A DNA stretch of 64,000 nt from JACDER01 sp963842575. Lineage in GTDB: Bacteria > Actinomycetota > Thermoleophilia > Gaiellales > Gaiellaceae. Location of the stretch: assembly GCA_963842575.1 (NCBI GenBank), contig CAWJGS010000010.1:496001-560000 (forward strand). The letters are read 5' to 3'. The notes under the pieces were generated by a model. The model saw only the letters and a program-made list of their open reading frames with translations, had not been told where the DNA came from and did no database searches. Of the stretch, positions 25,335 to 34,727 are shown piece after piece (within the stretch, counting starts at the first letter, position 1; the number at the start of each line of letters is the position of its first letter). The translations under genes were made by a program, and so were the position numbers.

Positions 25335-26468
25335 AGCGTCGCCCTGGCCGCCGCCGGAGCAGATCGCGGCCAGCCCCAGCCCGCCGCCGTTCCGGCGCAG
25401 CTCGTGGACGAGCGTCCCGACGATGCGCGCGCCCGAGGCGCCGATGGGATGCCCCAGGGCGACCGCGCCGCCGTTCACGTTCACTCGCTCGGGATCGACG
25501 CCGAGCATCTCGCACGAGTTCAGCACGACGGAGGAGAACGCCTCGTTCAGCTCGACCCGCTCGACGTCGTCGATCGTCTTTCCCGCCTTCTCGAGTGCCA
25601 GCTTGCCGGCGTTGGCCGGCGTCCGCGCCAGATAGGCGAACTCGTCCGCGACGTAGGCCTGGGAGAGGATCGTCGCCAGCACCTCGAGCCCTCGTTCCCG
25701 TGCGAACTCCTCGCTCGTCACCACCACCGCGGCGGCGCCGTCGTTGACGCCGGGAGCGTTGCCCGCCGTCGTCGTCCCCTCCGGGTCGAACACGGGCCGC
25801 AGCTTGGCCAGCTTCTCGTAGGAGGTGTCGCGGCGAGGGCTCTGGTCCGTCGAGACGCCGTCGACCGGGACGATCTCGGGGTCGAACAGATCGTTGTCGA
25901 TCGCGTTCACCGCGCGCTGGTGCGAGCGCAGCGCCCAGCGATCCTGGTCCTCACGCGCGATGCCGAGCTCGCGGGACACGAACGACGCCTGCTGGATCAT
26001 GTGCCGGTGGTCGAAGGACGAAGTGAGCCCGTCGTGGACGGTCAGGTCGATCAGCGTCCCGTCGCCGAGCCGGTAGCCGAAGCGCGCCTTCTTCAGTGCG
26101 TACGGCGCGTTGCTCATCGACTCCATCCCTCCGGCGACGACGACGTCGTGCTCGCCGGTGCGGATCATCAGGTCGGCGATCTCGATCGCGCGGATGCTGG
26201 AGGCGCAGACCTTGTTGACCGTGTCCGACGGGAGCTCGACCGGCAGGCCTGCGGCGACGGTCGCCTGGCGTGACGGCGCCTGTCCAGCGCCGCCCTGAAG
26301 CACCTGGCCCATGACGACATAACCGACGTCGGAATCCTCGATTCCGGCCCGTTCGAGGGACGCGCGGATGACGATTCCACCCAGCTGCGTAGCCTCGTAG
26401 CCGGTCAGAGCGCCGCCGAGCCGGCCAAAAGGCGTGCGCGCGGTGGACACGATGACGGACCTACCCAC
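25317..26468 (-). CDS. Acetyl-CoA C-acyltransferase (thiolase)
   Basis: 383 residues from GTG at 26468 (MGRSVIVSTARTPFGRLGGA). The acylated cysteine is C88 in NKVCASSIRA; NEAFSS, GHPIGASGARI (catalytic histidine) and CSGGGQGDALLLE (second cysteine) complete the active site. The enzyme cleaves 3-oxoacyl-CoA or, in reverse, condenses two acetyl-CoA. It is divergent from the hopanoid operon, and the two starts are 140 bases apart. Confidence 0.95.
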   Translation of the reverse strand: MGRSVIVSTARTPFGRLGGALTGYEATQLGGIVIRASLERAGIEDSDVGYVVMGQVLQGGAGQAPSRQATVAAGLPVELPSDTVNKVCASSIRAIEIADLMIRTGEHDVVVAGGMESMSNAPYALKKARFGYRLGDGTLIDLTVHDGLTSSFDHRHMIQQASFVSRELGIAREDQDRWALRSHQRAVNAIDNDLFDPEIVPVDGVSTDQSPRRDTSYEKLAKLRPVFDPEGTTTAGNAPGVNDGAAAVVVTSEEFARERGLEVLATILSQAYVADEFAYLARTPANAGKLALEKAGKTIDDVERVELNEAFSSVVLNSCEMLGVDPERVNVNGGAVALGHPIGASGARIVGTLVHELRRNGGGLGLAAICSGGGQGDALLLEV

Positions 26469-26500
26469 GCGGTGAGCGTAGCGAGCGGCCGACGGGACCC

Positions 26501-26551
26501 TTGTTGCCGTCACGGCACCGTGTTAGGTTACCCCGCGTTTTCCAGGTAACC
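26501..26551 (+). promoter_or_regulatory. Candidate promoter and operator of the hopanoid operon
   Basis: TTGTTG (26501-26506) and TAGGTT (26524-26529) are 17 bases apart and read toward yjbQ. An inverted repeat, GGTTACC (26526-26532) and GGTAACC (26545-26551) with a 12-base spacer, overlaps the -10 box and the expected start point, as a repressor site would. A Shine-Dalgarno run GAGGAGGGGG follows at 26591. Confidence 0.45.
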
Positions 26552-26608
26552 GCCGGCGGGGGCCGTTGTCGGCATCTCCAAGGAAGTCGCGAGGAGGGGG
26601 CGACGAGC

Positions 26609-27064
26609 ATGAAGCATTTGTTCGAGAACCACGATCTTGAGACTTCGGGCTGCGGCGATCTCATCGACGTCACCCACGACGTCCGCGGCGCAGTCGACAA
26701 GAGCGGTGTCCAGAACGGTGTGGCGGTCGTCTACACGCCGCACACGACGTGCACCGTACTGATCAACGAGCGCGAGAGCGGGTTCATGAAGGACTTCCGG
26801 GACATGCTCGACACGCTCGTCCCGGCGGAAGGACCGTACTACCGTCACGACGACCTTTCGATTCGGACCGAAGGCCTCGAGGACGATCCGCACGAGTTTC
26901 CAAATGGCCACTCGCATTGCCGTGCTGCTCTGATCGGCGTCGCCTCCCAGTCGATCCCGATCGTGGACGGCAACCTCCTCCTCGGCCGCTACCAGAGCGT
27001 CTTCTTCTGCGAGCTCGACCGCGCAAAGCCGCGCAAGGTGTTCATTCAAGTAATGGGTGAGTGA
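26609..27064 (+). CDS. YjbQ family (UPF0047) protein
   Basis: 151 residues from ATG 26609 with a strong ribosome site GAGGAGGGGG nine bases upstream. Family marks are VVYTPHTTCTVLINE, HDDLSIRTEGLEDD and the terminal NGHSHCRAALIGVASQSIPI with clustered His and Cys. Some members have weak thiamine-phosphate synthase activity, but the true role is unsettled. Its stop overlaps the first hopanoid gene, so it appears to lead the operon; a link to hopanoids is inferred only from position. Confidence 0.88.
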   Translation: MKHLFENHDLETSGCGDLIDVTHDVRGAVDKSGVQNGVAVVYTPHTTCTVLINERESGFMKDFRDMLDTLVPAEGPYYRHDDLSIRTEGLEDDPHEFPNGHSHCRAALIGVASQSIPIVDGNLLLGRYQSVFFCELDRAKPRKVFIQVMGE

Positions 27065-27951
27065 TGGCGGCGACCCGCATCGCGGGGACCACCTCGACAA
27101 CCTCCTCCGCCCCTACCCCCTCCGGTCTACCGACCCGCGCGGAGGTCATGCCGCAGGCGCAGTCGGAGAACTTCACGGTCGCGTCGCTCCTCCTGTCGCG
27201 CCCGCAGCGGCGCGCGCTGCTCGGCATCTACGGCTTCGCGCGGCTCGTGGACGACATCGGCGACGAGACGACGGGCGACCGGGAGGCGATGCTCGACTGG
27301 CTCGAGGACGACGTCGCCCGCATGTTCAGCGGGCAGCCGATCCATCCCCTGCTCCGCCGCCTCGCCCCGACCGCCCGCGAGCTCGGCTTTCCCCGGCGCG
27401 CTTTCCTCCGCCTGGTCGCCGCGAACCGGCAGGATCAGGAGGTGTCGCGCTATGCCTCCTACGACGATCTGGCCGCCTACTGCGACCTGTCGGCGAACCC
27501 CGTCGGCGAGCTCGTGCTGTACACGTTCCGCGCGGCCACCCCCGAGCGGATCGCGCTGTCGGACTCCGTCTGCACCGGGCTGCAGCTGGCCGAGCACTGG
27601 CAGGACGTAGGCGAGGACTACCGGCGCGGCCGGATCTACCTGCCGCAGGAGGATCTCGAGCGCTTCGGCGTCGCGGAGGACGAGCTGGCTGCGGAACGAC
27701 CTGGAGAACGCCTGAAGGACCTCCTGGCCTTCGAGGTCGAGCGCGGCCGGCGCCTACTGGACCCGGGCGTCGAGCTCGTCCGCTCGCTCGCGGGCCGCGC
27801 CAGGATCGCGGTCGCCGGCTACGTCGGCGGCGGACGCGCCGCGTTCGACGCGATCGAGTCGTCGGGCTACGACGTGCTCGTGCGCACGCCGAAGGCGACG
27901 GGCGCCGCCCGCGTCAGGGCCACCGTCGACGTGCTGCTGGAGGCGCGATGA
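27064..27951 (+). CDS. hpnC: HpnC, squalene biosynthesis (hydroxysqualene synthase)
   Basis: About 295 residues of the trans-isoprenyl synthase (phytoene/squalene synthase) fold. The first aspartate motif is FARLVDDIGDE; the second region is LAEHWQDVGEDYRRGRIYLPQEDLERFG. HpnC hydrolyses the presqualene diphosphate made by HpnD to hydroxysqualene. It is placed first of the two synthases as in known hpnCDE clusters. The start at TGATG overlaps the yjbQ stop and the end overlaps hpnD (ATGA). The first 30 residues are low-complexity Thr/Ser/Pro, so the true start could be a later one (GTG at 27061 is the other option). Confidence 0.88.
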   Translation: MAATRIAGTTSTTSSAPTPSGLPTRAEVMPQAQSENFTVASLLLSRPQRRALLGIYGFARLVDDIGDETTGDREAMLDWLEDDVARMFSGQPIHPLLRRLAPTARELGFPRRAFLRLVAANRQDQEVSRYASYDDLAAYCDLSANPVGELVLYTFRAATPERIALSDSVCTGLQLAEHWQDVGEDYRRGRIYLPQEDLERFGVAEDELAAERPGERLKDLLAFEVERGRRLLDPGVELVRSLAGRARIAVAGYVGGGRAAFDAIESSGYDVLVRTPKATGAARVRATVDVLLEAR

Positions 27952-28781
27952 ACCCCGACTGGGCCTACGCGTACTGCCAGAGCGTGACCCGGCAGGAGGC
28001 GGCGAACTTCTACTACGGGATCCGCCTCCTCCACAAGGAGCGGCGCAATGCACTGTGCGCGATCTACGCGCTGGCCCGCCGAGTGGACGACATCGGCGAC
28101 GGCTCGGCGCCGCCCGACGAGAAGCAGCGGCGGCTGGACGACGAGCGTCGCGGGCTCGACTCGCTCGACACCGCCTACGACGACCCGGTCCTCGTAGCGC
28201 TCGCGGACGCCGTCCACCGCTTCCCCATCCCGGTTGAAGCGTTCAAGGAGCTGATCGACGGCGTCGAGATGGACGTCGTCGGAATGCGCTACGAGACCTT
28301 CGGCGACTTGCTCCCCTACTGCCGCCGGGTGGCCGGCGCGATCGGGCGGCTCTCCCTCGGCGTCTTCGAGGCGCGCGACCGCGAGGCCGCGTCGGTCTAC
28401 GCCGACGACCTCGGGGTCGCGTTCCAGCTGACCAACATCCTGCGCGACATTCGCGAGGACCTCGAGAACGGCCGCGTCTATCTGCCGTCCGAGGATCTCG
28501 AGCGGTTCGGCTGCGATCTCTCGGCCCCCGACGACCGCATCCATGACCTGATCCGCTTCGAGGCCGACCGGGCGAGCGCCTGGTTCGAATCGGGTCTGAA
28601 GCTGCTGCCCCTCCTCGACCGGCAGAGCGCCGCCTGCGTCGGGGCGATGGCCGGGATCTACCGGCGGCTGCTCGGCCGGATCGAGCGGCGGCCCGACCTG
28701 GTGCTGCGCGGCCGCGTCTCGCTCCCGACCTGGGAGAAGGGCTGGGTCGCCGTCCGCAGCCTGGCCGCCGTCGCGCCATGA
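27948..28781 (+). CDS. hpnD: HpnD, presqualene diphosphate synthase
   Basis: 277 residues starting MNPDWAYAYCQSVTRQEAAN. Both metal-binding aspartate motifs are present: ALARRVDDIGD near 45 and NILRDIREDLENGRVYLPSEDLERFG near 165. It joins two farnesyl diphosphates into presqualene diphosphate. More conserved with squalene/phytoene synthases than HpnC, as expected. It starts by a four-base overlap with hpnC and ends with an ATGA overlap with hpnE. Confidence 0.9.
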   Translation: MNPDWAYAYCQSVTRQEAANFYYGIRLLHKERRNALCAIYALARRVDDIGDGSAPPDEKQRRLDDERRGLDSLDTAYDDPVLVALADAVHRFPIPVEAFKELIDGVEMDVVGMRYETFGDLLPYCRRVAGAIGRLSLGVFEARDREAASVYADDLGVAFQLTNILRDIREDLENGRVYLPSEDLERFGCDLSAPDDRIHDLIRFEADRASAWFESGLKLLPLLDRQSAACVGAMAGIYRRLLGRIERRPDLVLRGRVSLPTWEKGWVAVRSLAAVAP

Positions 28782-30115
28782 AGGTCGCCGTCGTAGGAGG
28801 AGGCCTCGCGGGGATCGCCGCCGCGCTCGAATGCGCCGACGCGGGGGCCGACGTCACGCTGCTCGAGGGGAGGCCGCGCCTCGGGGGCGCCACGTTCTCG
28901 ATCCGCCGCGACGGGATCTGGATGGACAACGGCCAGCACGTGTTCCTGCGCTGCTGCACCGAGTACCGCCGCTTCCTCGAGCGCATCGACGCGACGCGGC
29001 TGACCGAGTTGCAGAGCCGGCTTTCGATCCCGGTCGTCTCGCCCGGGGGCCGCATAGCCCGGATCGAGCGCGCGCGGCTCCCCGCCCCCGCGCATCTTCT
29101 CCCCTCGCTCGCGCGCTTCCCCTATCTCTCGCGCCGCGACCGCATCGGGATCGCGCGCGCCGTCCGCCCGCTGGCGAAGCTCGACCTCGCCGATCCGGCG
29201 CTCGACCGCCGGACGTTCGGCTCGTGGCTGCGCGAGCGCGGCCAGTCACAGGCGGCCGTCGATGCACTCTGGAACCTGATCGTCCTCCCCACCGTCAACC
29301 TGCCGGCGGCCGAGGCCTCGCTCGCGCTCTCGGCCAAGGTGTTCCAGACCGGCCTGCTCGAATCAGCTGACGCGGGGGACATCGGCTACGCGGCCGTCCC
29401 GCTGCAGCAGCTGCACGGCGACACGGGCGCCGAGGCACTCCAGCGCGCCGGCGTCGACGTCCGCGTTCGGACGCGCGTCGAACGCGTCGAGCGCGGGACG
29501 AGCGGCTTCTCGCTCTCCTGGAACGGGGAGGGCGTGGACGCGGACGCGGTCGTGCTCACGGTTCCGCACGACGACGCGGCGGCCCTCGTGCCCGAGGGTG
29601 CCATCCCGCACGCGGACGAGCTCGGATACCTTGGCGCGTCTCCGATCGTGAACCTGCACGTCGTCTACGACCGGCCCGTCACCGACCTTCCGTTCGCGGC
29701 TGGGCACAAGACGCCGGTCCAGTGGGTCTTCGACCGCACCCGCGGAACCCGGCTGGAACGCGGCCAGTATCTCGCCGTCTCCCTGTCGTGCGCGCGCGAG
29801 TACATCGGGCAGAAGGTGGAGGAGCTGCGCGCGCAGTTCGTTCCCGCGCTCGAGCAGCTCTTCCCGGAGGCGGCGTCAGCCCGCGTCGAGCTGTTCTTCG
29901 TCACGCGCGAGCAGCGCGCGACGTTCCGGCAAGGCCCGGGAACCGCCGCGCTGCGGCCGGGGACGAGGACCGCGCTCGAAGGCCTCTATCTCGCCGGGGC
30001 GTGGACGGACACGGGCTGGCCGGCCACCATGGAGGGCGCGGTGCGGAGCGGCGTGGCGGCCGCACGCGAGGTCGTGGGCCGCCCGGACGTCGCGGAGCTC
30101 GAGGTGGCCGCGTGA
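28778..30115 (+). CDS. hpnE: HpnE, hydroxysqualene dehydroxylase
   Basis: 445 residues. The N-terminal dinucleotide motif is VAVVGGGLAGIAAALECADAG and then LLEGRPRLGGATFS; MDNGQHVFLRCCTEYRRFL is typical of HpnE. The C-terminus has GLYLAGAWTDTGWPATMEGAVRSG, the CrtI/amine-oxidase FAD-closing motif. It reduces hydroxysqualene to squalene, completing the three-enzyme route. It overlaps the next gene at GTGA. Confidence 0.92.
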   Translation: MKVAVVGGGLAGIAAALECADAGADVTLLEGRPRLGGATFSIRRDGIWMDNGQHVFLRCCTEYRRFLERIDATRLTELQSRLSIPVVSPGGRIARIERARLPAPAHLLPSLARFPYLSRRDRIGIARAVRPLAKLDLADPALDRRTFGSWLRERGQSQAAVDALWNLIVLPTVNLPAAEASLALSAKVFQTGLLESADAGDIGYAAVPLQQLHGDTGAEALQRAGVDVRVRTRVERVERGTSGFSLSWNGEGVDADAVVLTVPHDDAAALVPEGAIPHADELGYLGASPIVNLHVVYDRPVTDLPFAAGHKTPVQWVFDRTRGTRLERGQYLAVSLSCAREYIGQKVEELRAQFVPALEQLFPEAASARVELFFVTREQRATFRQGPGTAALRPGTRTALEGLYLAGAWTDTGWPATMEGAVRSGVAAAREVVGRPDVAELEVAA

Positions 30116-31111
30116 CGGCGACGCTCCCCGAGACGCTCAACCGCGCCCGCGAGCTCGTCTGGCCGGCGCTCCGCTCCGCCGTCGCGACGCTCGAGCCGGA
30201 TCTGCGCGCGGTCGCCGTGCACCACTTCGGATGGGACGAGGACGGCGCGGGCGGCGGCAAGGCGGTCCGTCCGGCGCTGGCGCTCGCCTCGGCGGCCGCT
30301 GTGGGCGCGCCGCCGGAGACGGCAGTCGACGGGGCCGTCGCCGTGGAGCTGATCCACAACTTCTCGCTTGCTCCACGACGACATCATGGATCGCGACCAG
30401 GAGCGCCACCACCGCGCGACGGCGTGGACGGTGTTCGGCGAGGCGCGCGCGATCCTGGCCGGCGACGCGCTCGCGAACCTGGGCAGCCAGGTGCTGCTGC
30501 GGCGCGAGACGCCCGAGGCGATGCGCGCGACCGCGCTCCTCGTGGACGCGACCGCGCGGATGATCGCCGGCCAGTCCGAGGACATGAGCCGCGAGGGCAA
30601 GCTCGGCGTCCGCGTCGAGGAGGTGATCGCGATGCACGCGGCCAAGACCGGCGCGCTGCTCTCGTGCGCCAGCTCGATCGGCGCCGTCCTGGCCGCGGGC
30701 GACAAGGAGGTCGTCGGCGCGCTGGCCTCCTTCGGGATCCAGGTCGGGATCGCATTCCAGGCGGTGGACGACCAGCTGGGGATCTGGGGCCGGCCGGAGC
30801 TGACCGGCAAGCCGACCTGGAACGACCTCCGCCAGCGCAAGAGCTCCCTCCCGGTCGTGGCCGCGCTGGACTCGGAGTGCGACGAGGCCGGCCGATTGCG
30901 CGAGCTGCTGTCCCGGCCGGACCTGTCCGAGCCGGAGATCGCCGAGGCCGCCGAGCTGGTCGAGGCCTGCGGCGGGCGGCGCTACGCGGCCGAGGAGGCC
31001 GAGCGCCGGCTCGGACTGGCGCTGCGCGAGCTGGAGCGGGCTTCGATCGACCCGTCGGCGCGCGAGGAGCTCGAGGGCCTCGCCCGCTTCATCGTCGAGA
31101 GAGAGTTTTGA
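30112..31111 (+). CDS. Polyprenyl (farnesyl-type) diphosphate synthase, one frameshift
   Basis: From GTG 30112 the first part reads to AVELIHNFSL, with the expected GGGKAVRPALALAS before it. The rest continues one frame over with LLHDDIMDRDQERHHRATAW (first aspartate-rich motif) and QAVDDQLGIWG (second). The break is in a TT pair at 30368-30369; with one T the sequence reads HNFSLLHDDIMD without interruption. It makes the prenyl diphosphate for HpnD, about 333 residues in all. The TTGA overlap with shc is intact, supporting a functional gene. Confidence 0.85.
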
Positions 31112-32961
31112 CCGCGACCGCCCAGACGTCCGTCCAGGCGACGCTCGATCGCGCCGTCGACCACCTTCTCTCCCTGCAGTCCCCGGAGGGCTGGTGGAAG
31201 GGCGAGCTCGAGACCAACGTGACCATGGACGCGGAGGACCTCCTCCTCCGTCAGTTCCTCGGCATCCGCACCGACGAGCAAACAGAGATGTCGGCCAAGT
31301 GGATCCGCTCGAAGCAGCGCGATGACGGGACGTGGGGAAACTTCTGGGGCGCTCCGGCCGACCTGTCCACGACGGTCGAGTCGTACGCCGCGCTGAAGAT
31401 GGCCGGCGACCCGGTCGACGCCGAGCACATGCGGCGCGCGCGGGAGCACATCCTCGACGCGGGCGGGCTCGAGCGTACGCGCGTGTTCACCAAGATCTGG
31501 TTCTCGCTCTTCGGGCTGTGGTCGTGGGACGACGTCCCGGTCATGCCGCCGGAGCTGATGCTGCTGCCCCCGTCCGTCCCGCTCAACATCTTCGACTTCG
31601 CCTGCTGGGCGCGGCAGACGGTCGCGGCGCTCACCGTCGTGTCCGCGTACAAGCCGATCCGGCCGGTCCGCTTCGGGCTGGACGAGCTGCGGACGGGGAC
31701 ACCTCCGGAGCCGTTCGAGCCGCTGCCGTCGTGGCCGGGCGCGTTCCAGCGCCTCGACCGGCTGCTGCACCGGTACGAGCGGCGTCCCTCGACGGCGCTT
31801 CGCCGGCTCGCGCTGAAGAAGGCCGAGCGCTACATCGTCGACCGGCAAGAGGCCGACGGCTCCTGGGGCGGGATCCAGCCGCCCTGGGTCTACTCGCTGA
31901 TGGCGCTCAACCTGCTCGGGTATCCCGTCGAGCACCCGCTGATCCAGAAGGGCCTCGACGGGCTGGACACGTTCACGATCGTCGAGGACGGGATGCGGCG
32001 GCTCGAGGCCTGCCAGTCGCCTGTCTGGGACACGGCGCTGGCGCTGATCGGTCTCGGCGACGCCGGCCTCGGGCCCGATCATCCGGCGGTCGAGCGCGGC
32101 GCGAAGTGGCTCCTGGAGGAGGAGGTGGTGCACCGCGGCGACTGGGCGGTGCGGCGGCCGAATCTGGCGGCGGGCGGCTGGGCCTTCGAGTTCGAGAACG
32201 ACTGGTATCCGGACATCGACGACACCGCCGAGGTGGTCATGGCTCTGCGCCGGGCGTCGCTTCCCGGGTTGGACGACGCGGTCGCACGCGGCGTCACGTG
32301 GACGATCGGGATGGAGTCGCGCGCCGGCGGCTGGGGCGCGTTCGACGCGGACAACGTCCAGGAGCTCATCCGCAAGCTCCCGTTCTGCGACTTCGGCGAG
32401 GTCATCGACCCCCCGAGCGCAGACGTCACGGCGCACGTCGTCGAGATGCTGGCGTATGAGGGACTCGCCGGGCACGAGGCAACCCGGCGTGGGATCGAGT
32501 GGCTGTTGCGCGAGCAGGAGCCCGACGGCTCCTGGTTCGGCCGCTGGGGCTGCAACTACGTCTACGGGACGGGCGCCGCCGTGCCGGCGCTCGTCGCCGC
32601 CGGCATCACGCCCGAGCACGAATCCGTCCGCCGCGCAGTCCGCTGGCTCGAGCAGGTGCAGAACGACGACGGCGGCTGGGGCGAGGACATGCGCTCCTAC
32701 GACGACCCGGCCGGGTGGAGCGCGCGCGGCGAGTCGACCGCGTCCCAGACCGCCTGGGCGCTTCTCGCCCTGCATGCGGCGGGGGAGCGGGAGGGCGCGG
32801 CCGAGCGCGGGCTCGCCTGGCTCGCCGACACGCAGCTGGAGAGCGGGACCTGGGACGAGCCGTGGTACACCGGCACCGGTTTCCCGGGCGACTTCTACAT
32901 CAACTACCACCTGTACCGGCTCGTCTTTCCCGTGACCGCCCTGGCGCGCTTCGCGCGATGA
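31108..32961 (+). CDS. shc: Squalene-hopene cyclase
   Basis: 617 residues from TTG at 31108, overlapping the prenyl synthase stop. It has repeated QW motifs (QRDDGTWGNFW, QEADGSWGG, QEPDGSWFGRWG, QNDDGGWGED) and the catalytic DxDD acid motif DIDDTAE at about residue 369. The terminal GTGFPGDFYINYHLYRLVFP is also characteristic. It is a peripheral membrane enzyme that folds squalene into hopene or hopanol. Length fits the bacterial family (about 620-650). Confidence 0.96.
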   Translation: MTATAQTSVQATLDRAVDHLLSLQSPEGWWKGELETNVTMDAEDLLLRQFLGIRTDEQTEMSAKWIRSKQRDDGTWGNFWGAPADLSTTVESYAALKMAGDPVDAEHMRRAREHILDAGGLERTRVFTKIWFSLFGLWSWDDVPVMPPELMLLPPSVPLNIFDFACWARQTVAALTVVSAYKPIRPVRFGLDELRTGTPPEPFEPLPSWPGAFQRLDRLLHRYERRPSTALRRLALKKAERYIVDRQEADGSWGGIQPPWVYSLMALNLLGYPVEHPLIQKGLDGLDTFTIVEDGMRRLEACQSPVWDTALALIGLGDAGLGPDHPAVERGAKWLLEEEVVHRGDWAVRRPNLAAGGWAFEFENDWYPDIDDTAEVVMALRRASLPGLDDAVARGVTWTIGMESRAGGWGAFDADNVQELIRKLPFCDFGEVIDPPSADVTAHVVEMLAYEGLAGHEATRRGIEWLLREQEPDGSWFGRWGCNYVYGTGAAVPALVAAGITPEHESVRRAVRWLEQVQNDDGGWGEDMRSYDDPAGWSARGESTASQTAWALLALHAAGEREGAAERGLAWLADTQLESGTWDEPWYTGTGFPGDFYINYHLYRLVFPVTALARFAR

Positions 32962-33548
32962 AGCTCGTCGTCCTCGCGCCGCTGCGCATCGAGGCGCTCG
33001 CCGTCCGCTCGGGCCTGCCGGGCATCAAGGTCAAGCGCTCGGGAATGGGCCGGCACCAGCTCGACTTCGGCGATGCGGACGCCATCGGCGTGGCGGGCCT
33101 GTGCGGCGCGGTCGATCCCTCGCTCCGCGCGGGAGACGTGGTGCTCGCCACCGAGCTTCGCTCCGAGGACGGCAAGACCGTCCCGTGCCCGGACAGCGCG
33201 CTCCTCGCCGAGCCGCTTCGCCGGATGGGCCTGAAGACGACGTCGGGAACCGTCTACACCGCGTCCAAGATCCTCGGCCGGGACGAGCGGCTCGCCCTCC
33301 GCGACGCGGGAGTGATCGCCGTCGACATGGAGTCCGCGTGGATCGCCGAAGCCGCACTCGACCGTCCCGTCGCCGTCCTCCGCGTCGTCGTCGACACGGC
33401 CGACCGGCGGCTTGCGAGCCCGCGCACGCTCGTGGCCGGAGTGCGCGGCCTGTGGACGCTCCGCCGGGCGTCCTCCGCCTTCGTCGACTGGGTCGAGGCG
33501 TGCTCTGGACGGTTCTCCGAGCACGGTGCTAGGCTCGCCATCAGCTGA
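32958..33548 (+). CDS. hpnG: HpnG, adenosylhopane nucleoside phosphorylase
   Basis: 196 residues starting MKLVVLAPLRIEALAVRSGL. The nucleoside phosphorylase fold shows in VAGLCGAVDPSLRAGDVVLATEL and the substrate loop VIAVDMESAWIAEAA (the MESA-type motif). In hopanoid operons HpnG removes adenine from adenosylhopane to give phosphoribohopane. ATGA overlap with shc and TGATG overlap with hpnH. Confidence 0.88.
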   Translation: MKLVVLAPLRIEALAVRSGLPGIKVKRSGMGRHQLDFGDADAIGVAGLCGAVDPSLRAGDVVLATELRSEDGKTVPCPDSALLAEPLRRMGLKTTSGTVYTASKILGRDERLALRDAGVIAVDMESAWIAEAALDRPVAVLRVVVDTADRRLASPRTLVAGVRGLWTLRRASSAFVDWVEACSGRFSEHGARLAIS

Positions 33549-34555
33549 TGTCCATCCCTCTCCGGCAGAGCGCGCGCATCGCCCACTACCTGCTCAAGCA
33601 GAAGGTCAAGCGGACCGACAAGTACCCGTTGCTCGTCGAGCTCGAGCCGCTCTTCCAGTGCAATCTGGCGTGCTCGTTCTGCGGGAAGATCCAGTACCCG
33701 CAGCACATCCTCAAGCAGCGGATGCCGGTGGACAAGGCGCTGGCCGCGATCGAGGAGTCCGGCGCGCCCATGGTGTCGATCGCGGGCGGCGAGCCGCTCG
33801 TCCATCCCGAGGTGCACGTGATCGCCAAGGAGCTGATCAGGCGGAAGAAGTTCGTCTTCCTGTGCACGAACGGGATCCTGATGAAGAAGAAGATGGACAA
33901 CTTCGAGCCCTCGCCGTACTTCGCCTGGGTGGTGCATCTCGACGGCATGCGCGAGCGCCATGACGAGTTCGTCGAGCGCGAAGGGACGTTCGACAAGGCC
34001 GTCGACGCGATCAAGGAGGCGCAGCGCCGCGGCTTCCGCGTGAACACGAACACGACCTTCCTGACAACCGACACGCCGAAGACGGTGCAGGACGTGCTCG
34101 ACTTCCTGAACGACGAGCTGAAGGTCGACCAGATGATGCTCTCGCCGGCCTACGCCTACGAGAAGGCGCCCGACCAGGAGCACTTCCCCGGCGTCACCGC
34201 GTCGCGCAAGCTCTTCTCGGCCGCGTTCGCGAACGGAAACCGGAAGAAGTGGCGGCTCAACCACACGCCGCTCTTCCTCGACTTCCTCGAAGGAAAGGCC
34301 GACTTCCAGTGCACGCCGTGGGGCATCCCGTCGTACTCGATCTTCGGCTGGCAGCGCCCCTGCTACCTCATGTCGGACGGGTACGCCGAGACGTACCAGG
34401 AGCTCCTCGAAACGACCGACTGGTCGAAGTATGGACGCGGCAACGATCCCCGCTGCGACAACTGCATGGCCCACTGCGGCTACGAGCCGACTGCCGTGCT
34501 CGCCTCGATGGGCTCGCTGCGCGAATCGCTGCGCGCGTTCTCTTCCCGCGCGTAG
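33548..34555 (+). CDS. hpnH: HpnH, radical SAM adenosylhopane synthase
   Basis: 335 residues. The radical SAM cysteines are C38, C42 and C45 (CNLACSFC), with SIAGGEPLVHPE as the SAM-binding GGE motif. A C-terminal cysteine set (CTPWGIP, PCYLM, DPRCDNCMAHCGYEP) is typical of HpnH. It attaches the 5-prime-deoxyadenosyl group to diploptene. It is the last gene of the operon and is followed after 24 bases by the 148-base repeat element. Confidence 0.93.
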   Translation: MSIPLRQSARIAHYLLKQKVKRTDKYPLLVELEPLFQCNLACSFCGKIQYPQHILKQRMPVDKALAAIEESGAPMVSIAGGEPLVHPEVHVIAKELIRRKKFVFLCTNGILMKKKMDNFEPSPYFAWVVHLDGMRERHDEFVEREGTFDKAVDAIKEAQRRGFRVNTNTTFLTTDTPKTVQDVLDFLNDELKVDQMMLSPAYAYEKAPDQEHFPGVTASRKLFSAAFANGNRKKWRLNHTPLFLDFLEGKADFQCTPWGIPSYSIFGWQRPCYLMSDGYAETYQELLETTDWSKYGRGNDPRCDNCMAHCGYEPTAVLASMGSLRESLRAFSSRA

Positions 34556-34579
34556 CACACGCCGGCCGCCTGCGCATAG

Positions 34580-34727
34580 ATCGTCACACTTTCGTTCGCC
34601 CCGCACCTGCCGCGGCGGGACACGTCCGTACGCCACCACGCCTTTCGTGCAATCGTGGCACCTGTGGAAACCGGGGTCAGACCCCTGGTTTCTTCGGGGC
34701 GCCGGTTTCTACCGTCCCGTTGGGACG
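34580..34727. repeat. Dispersed 148-bp non-coding element, copy 1
   Basis: It begins ATCGTCACACTT, has GGACACGTCC at offset 38, the hairpin GAAACCGGGGTC...GACCCCTGGTTTC at 34667-34692 (offset 87), and ends with CGTCCC-GTT-GGGACG at 34713-34727. Copy 2 at 39339 has the same length and the same motifs at the same offsets. It lies between convergent genes, directly abutting the stop of the hydrolase-glycosyltransferase gene. The hairpin probably ends transcription in both directions. Confidence 0.65.

Noticed and set aside
30982..32910. A 642-codon minus-strand open frame opposite squalene-hopene cyclase
   Set aside because: Same reason: it is the mirror of a well-conserved gene and matches no family.
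29722..32961. A 1,079-codon frame apparently fusing a prenyl synthase start to squalene-hopene cyclase
   Set aside because: The front is a shadow of hpnE and the middle is out-of-frame prenyl synthase. The cyclase has its own TTG start overlapping the synthase stop.
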